Shown here piece after piece: positions 61,222 to 64,000 of a DNA stretch of 64,000 nucleotides. The first letter of the stretch is position 1, and the number at the start of each line of letters is the position of its first letter. Under the pieces are notes generated by a model. The model saw nothing but the letters and a program-made list of their open reading frames with translations. It searched no databases and had not been told where the DNA came from. Position numbers and translations under genes: made by a program. Origin of the DNA: Pedobacter punctiformis (GTDB lineage: Bacteria; Bacteroidota; Bacteroidia; Sphingobacteriales; Sphingobacteriaceae); the NCBI RefSeq assembly GCF_027213715.1, contig NZ_JAPWGM010000001.1, positions 1,116,001-1,180,000 of the forward strand, given 5' to 3'.

Positions 61222-62880
61222 TTAGTTAGGCTTCTTAAAAGTATCTTTTAAAGTAACTGTTCTGTTAAATACCAGCTTTTCAGCGGTAGAATCTTTATCC
61301 AAACAGAAATAACCTTTACGGATAAACTGATAACGGCTATCTAAGTCAGCAGTTGCCAAAGCAGGCTCAATATAAGCATTCGGCAATACGGTTAAACTCT
61401 CAGGGTTTAAGTAATCTTTAAAATCACCCTCTTCTGCATCAGGCGTTTCAGAGGTAAACAAGCGGTCATACAAACGAATTTCGGCCGTTTTTGCATGTGC
61501 TGCACTTACCCAGTGTATGGTACCTTTAACATTAATGCCGCTGGTATCGTTTCCACTTTTAGAATCAGGGAAATAGGTGCAACGAATTTCGGTTACCTGA
61601 CCATTTTCATCTTTTACAAAATCTTCACATTTAACGATATAGGCAAATTTTAAGCGAACCATAGCCCCTGGTGCCAGACGGAACCATTTTTTTGCCGGAA
61701 CTTCCATAAAATCTTCTCGCTCAATCCAAAGTTCATTGCTGAAAGGAATTATACGTGTACCTCCACCATCTTCAGCTTCAGGATTATTTTCGCCAATTAA
61801 ATCTTCACTTTGTCCTTCCGGATAATTGGTGATTACCAGTTTAATCGGATCTAAAACAGCCATTACACGGTTAGCCGATTTATTTAAATCTTCGCGAATG
61901 CAGAATTCAAGTAAGCTTAATTCAATCAGATTTTCACGTTTTGCGATACCGATACGTTCACAAAATTCGCGAACACTTTTCGGCGTAAAACCACGTCTGC
62001 GTAAACCCGATATCGTAGGCATGCGTGGATCATCCCAGCCGTTTACCAAATTTTCGTTGACCAATTGAAGCAATTTGCGCTTACTCATTACCGTTGAAGT
62101 AAGGTTTAAACGGGCAAATTCATATTGTTTAGAAGGAAAAATTTCCAGCTTTTCTATAAACCAATCATACAATTCACGGTGCGAAACATATTCCAGAGTA
62201 CAAATAGAGTGTGTAATATTTTCTATACTATCGCTTTGGCCATGGGCAAAATCATACATCGGATAAATACACCATTTATTCCCTGTACGATGATGTTCAG
62301 CATGTTTAATGCGGTAAATAATCGGATCACGCATTAACATATTCGGGCTTGTCATATCAATTTTAGCCCTTAAAGTATAGGCCCCATCACCAAATTCTCC
62401 ATTTTTCATTCTGGTGAAAAGGTCAAGGTTTTCTTCCATGCTGCGGTTGCGGTAGGGGCTGTCTTTGCCGGGTTCGGTAGGGGTTCCTTTTAAAGCAGCA
62501 ATTTCGTCTGCACTACTTTCATCCACATAGGCCAGGCCCTTTTCGATCAGTTTTACGGCAAAAGCATATAATTCATCAAAATAGTTTGATGCATATAACT
62601 CGTTTTTCCAGGTAAATCCAAGCCATTTTATATCTTCCTGCTGACTGTTAACATATTCTGTTTTTTCAGTTACCGGGTTGGTATCGTCAAAACGTAAGTT
62701 GGTATAACCGCCATATTTTTGTGTTAAACCAAAGTTTAAACATATAGCTTTAGCGTGGCCGATGTGTAAATAACCATTTGGTTCAGGCGGAAAACGTGTA
62801 ACCAATGTTTTATACTTACCACTATTTAAGTCGTTCTCAACAATCTCTTCAATAAAGTTCAATGACTTTTCTTCACTCAT
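61222..62880 (-). CDS. glnS: Glutaminyl-tRNA synthetase
   Basis: Charges tRNA-Gln directly. The 552-aa class I synthetase has the HIGH motif in [10 protein letters not shown], the KMSKS-like [19 protein letters not shown] near the start, [10 protein letters not shown], and a C-terminal anticodon-binding beta-barrel region (about 340-552). The presence of glnS implies a GatCAB-independent route for tRNA-Gln. It is divergent from the B12-binding subunit gene. Confidence 0.97.
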   Translation of the reverse strand: MSEEKSLNFIEEIVENDLNSGKYKTLVTRFPPEPNGYLHIGHAKAICLNFGLTQKYGGYTNLRFDDTNPVTEKTEYVNSQQEDIKWLGFTWKNELYASNYFDELYAFAVKLIEKGLAYVDESSADEIAALKGTPTEPGKDSPYRNRSMEENLDLFTRMKNGEFGDGAYTLRAKIDMTSPNMLMRDPIIYRIKHAEHHRTGNKWCIYPMYDFAHGQSDSIENITHSICTLEYVSHRELYDWFIEKLEIFPSKQYEFARLNLTSTVMSKRKLLQLVNENLVNGWDDPRMPTISGLRRRGFTPKSVREFCERIGIAKRENLIELSLLEFCIREDLNKSANRVMAVLDPIKLVITNYPEGQSEDLIGENNPEAEDGGGTRIIPFSNELWIEREDFMEVPAKKWFRLAPGAMVRLKFAYIVKCEDFVKDENGQVTEIRCTYFPDSKSGNDTSGINVKGTIHWVSAAHAKTAEIRLYDRLFTSETPDAEEGDFKDYLNPESLTVLPNAYIEPALATADLDSRYQFIRKGYFCLDKDSTAEKLVFNRTVTLKDTFKKPN

Positions 62881-62901
62881 AAAAACCTGTAAATTAAGAA
62901 T

Positions 62902-62909
62902 GCAAAGTT
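62902..62909 (-). promoter_or_regulatory. Candidate -7 box for glnS
   Basis: On the minus strand TAACTTTG fits TAnnTTTG and lies 22 nt before the glnS ATG. No TTG at the usual spacing was seen. Confidence 0.35.
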
Positions 62910-62997
62910 AAAAAGATTGAGCGTAATTCTTCTTGTTTTAGTTAATGATTAATTTCAGAATCAAAATCTATACATTTACACCAACTTAATATTCACT

Positions 62998-63417
62998 ATG
63001 AGCAAAATATTAAACCGCCCAATACGCGTTTTGGTGGCGAAGGTTGGTCTTGATGGTCACGATCGTGGAGCCAAGGTTATTGCAACTTCCCTTCGGGATG
63101 CTGGTATGGAGGTAATCTACACCGGACTTAGACAAACCCCCGAAATGGTTGTTAACACCGCATTGCAGGAAGATGTGGATGCCATTGGAATTTCCATACT
63201 CTCTGGTGCACACATGACCGTTTTTCCAAAAATCATTCATTTTATGAAAGAAAAGCAATTAGATGACGTTCTGTTAACTGGAGGTGGAATTATTCCTGAA
63301 GCAGACCGGGCAAAACTCGCTGAACTTGGAGTGGGAGAATTATTCCCGCCGGGTACCACCATGGCAAGCATAGTAGAATACATTCAGAATTGGGTTACTG
63401 AACACAGAAACTTTTAA
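62998..63417 (+). CDS. Cobalamin-binding subunit of a methylmalonyl-CoA mutase-type enzyme
   Basis: The 139-aa protein is a lone B12-binding Rossmann domain. It has the DxHxxG motif Asp19-x-His21-x-x-Gly24 ([12 protein letters not shown]), ISILSGAH, and the GGGIIPEAD loop, all cofactor contacts. The sequence is closest to the C-terminal domain of methylmalonyl-CoA or isobutyryl-CoA/ethylmalonyl-type mutases, so it needs a separately encoded catalytic subunit. An enoyl-CoA hydratase gene starts 2 nt after its stop, which points to acyl-CoA catabolism. Confidence 0.9.
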   Translation: MSKILNRPIRVLVAKVGLDGHDRGAKVIATSLRDAGMEVIYTGLRQTPEMVVNTALQEDVDAIGISILSGAHMTVFPKIIHFMKEKQLDDVLLTGGGIIPEADRAKLAELGVGELFPPGTTMASIVEYIQNWVTEHRNF

Positions 63418-63419
63418 TT

Positions 63420-64000
63420 ATGGCATACCAGAATTTAATATCAGAAATTAAAGAAGGCATTTTATACCTTACCATTAACCGTGAAAAGGCATTAAATGCA
63501 TTAAATAAAGAAACCCTGACAGAACTTGCAGAGGCAATTGCTTTTGCGGGTAAAACCAATGAAGTTAGAGGAGTAATATTAACGGGGGCAGGTGAAAAAG
63601 CTTTTGTGGCCGGAGCAGACATTAAAGAATTTTCTGATTACAGTGGGAAGCAAGGCGAAGAATTGGCTCAAAAAGGCCAGGATGCCGTATTTAATGCGAT
63701 AGAAAATTCGCCCAAACCTTTTATTGCTGCTATAAATGGATTTGCTTTGGGCGGTGGATTGGAACTGGCAATGGCCTGCCATATGCGTATTGCATCTGAT
63801 CATGCAAAACTTGGCCTGCCCGAAGTTACTTTAGGTTTAATTCCCGGTTATGGCGGTACGCAACGGTTAACCCAGTTGGTTGGAAAAGGTAAAGCTATTG
63901 AATTGATTACCACCGCTGGTATGGTTAGTGCGGTTGATGCAGAAAAAATTGGATTGGTTAATTATGTTGTTCCTCAGACAGATTTAATAAGCAAGGCGGA
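63420..64000 (+). CDS. Enoyl-CoA hydratase/isomerase (partial, runs off the window)
   Basis: ATG at 63420, 193 codons visible without a stop to the window edge. This crotonase-fold enzyme shows the acyl-CoA oxyanion-hole segments AGADIKEF and NGFALGGGLELAMACH, and Glu in LPEVTLGLIPGYGGTQRL, which supplies a catalytic acid. The hydratase glutamates should be Glu in GGLELA and PEVTLG; both are present. It follows the cobalamin-binding subunit by 2 nt in the same direction. Confidence 0.93.
   Translation, partial: MAYQNLISEIKEGILYLTINREKALNALNKETLTELAEAIAFAGKTNEVRGVILTGAGEKAFVAGADIKEFSDYSGKQGEELAQKGQDAVFNAIENSPKPFIAAINGFALGGGLELAMACHMRIASDHAKLGLPEVTLGLIPGYGGTQRLTQLVGKGKAIELITTAGMVSAVDAEKIGLVNYVVPQTDLISKA

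Noticed and set aside
1..64000. rRNA, tRNA, CRISPR, prophage or intact insertion sequence
   Set aside because: I looked through all gaps over 150 nt and found no tRNA cloverleaf, repeat-spacer array, transposase or phage gene; short RNAs without conserved motifs could still be missed by eye.

Overview
The window comes from an AT-rich chromosome of a Bacteroidota bacterium, most likely Sphingobacteriaceae (Pedobacter-like). This is inferred from a SusC/SusD pair, a GldD gliding lipoprotein, many Cys-lipoproteins with Bacteroidota-style lipoboxes, the -7 box TAnnTTTG at several promoters, and an SGLT-type sugar symporter beside xylose genes. I see no rRNA, tRNA, CRISPR array, prophage or intact insertion sequence. 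Most of the window is chromosomal core with short operons and bidirectional hairpin terminators between convergent genes.

Layout. 0.1-5.6 kb: a cyanophycin locus, with the synthetase cphA divergent from cyanophycinase cphB, an isoaspartyl peptidase and a TPR protein. 5.7-13.4 kb: envelope and protein-quality genes (tail-specific protease, SPFH protein, M13 peptidase, CapA-like lipoprotein, NlpC/P60 hydrolase). 14-16.7 kb: pyruvate dehydrogenase E1-alpha and E2, without E1-beta. 16.7-18 kb: a decayed patch holding a nonsense-interrupted C-terminal cassette, a second orphan C-terminal tail, a lipoprotein and a 44-codon secreted peptide ORF. 18-24.5 kb: cupin, serine hydrolase, YbaB, UPF0173 hydrolase, a basic repeat protein and DNA polymerase I. 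24.6-28.5 kb: two exported unknowns, then a leftward block (tag, a broken S23-type four-helix-bundle gene, an AhpD-like protein, an alkyltransferase-like protein lacking the acceptor Cys, trmB). 28.6-33.2 kb: GDP-fucose synthase, oxyR, two small envelope proteins, superoxide dismutase, tadA, csaA.

33.3-38.1 kb: a xylose operon (xylB, xylA, Na+/sugar symporter) behind a well-formed promoter whose start region carries a LacI-type palindrome. 38.1-44.2 kb: a leftward run (lipoprotein, LolC/E-like permease, MBL hydrolase, gldD, aroE, ComA-like phosphosulfolactate synthase, TPR protein). 44.4-51.4 kb: two exported unknowns, then SusC, SusD and a DUF1735-type lipoprotein with no glycan enzyme beside them. 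51.5-62.9 kb: M1 aminopeptidase, ALDH7-type dehydrogenase, TonB-dependent receptor, an M49-like peptidase with a shortened zinc motif, an amidase lipoprotein and glnS. The end holds a B12-binding mutase subunit and the start of an enoyl-CoA hydratase, pointing to methylmalonyl-CoA and acyl-CoA metabolism.

What stands out: the compact cyanophycin make-and-break locus; two genes broken by a single in-frame stop (17426-17686 and 26727-27089); the xyl promoter/operator; the inverted repeat bracketing the oxyR -7 box; a promoter leading straight into a terminator hairpin before the tail-specific protease; and palindromic repeat units at 41881-41934 and 61138-61195. I found no convincing new defence or mobile system. 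The degraded patch at 16.7-18 kb is the best candidate for something undescribed.
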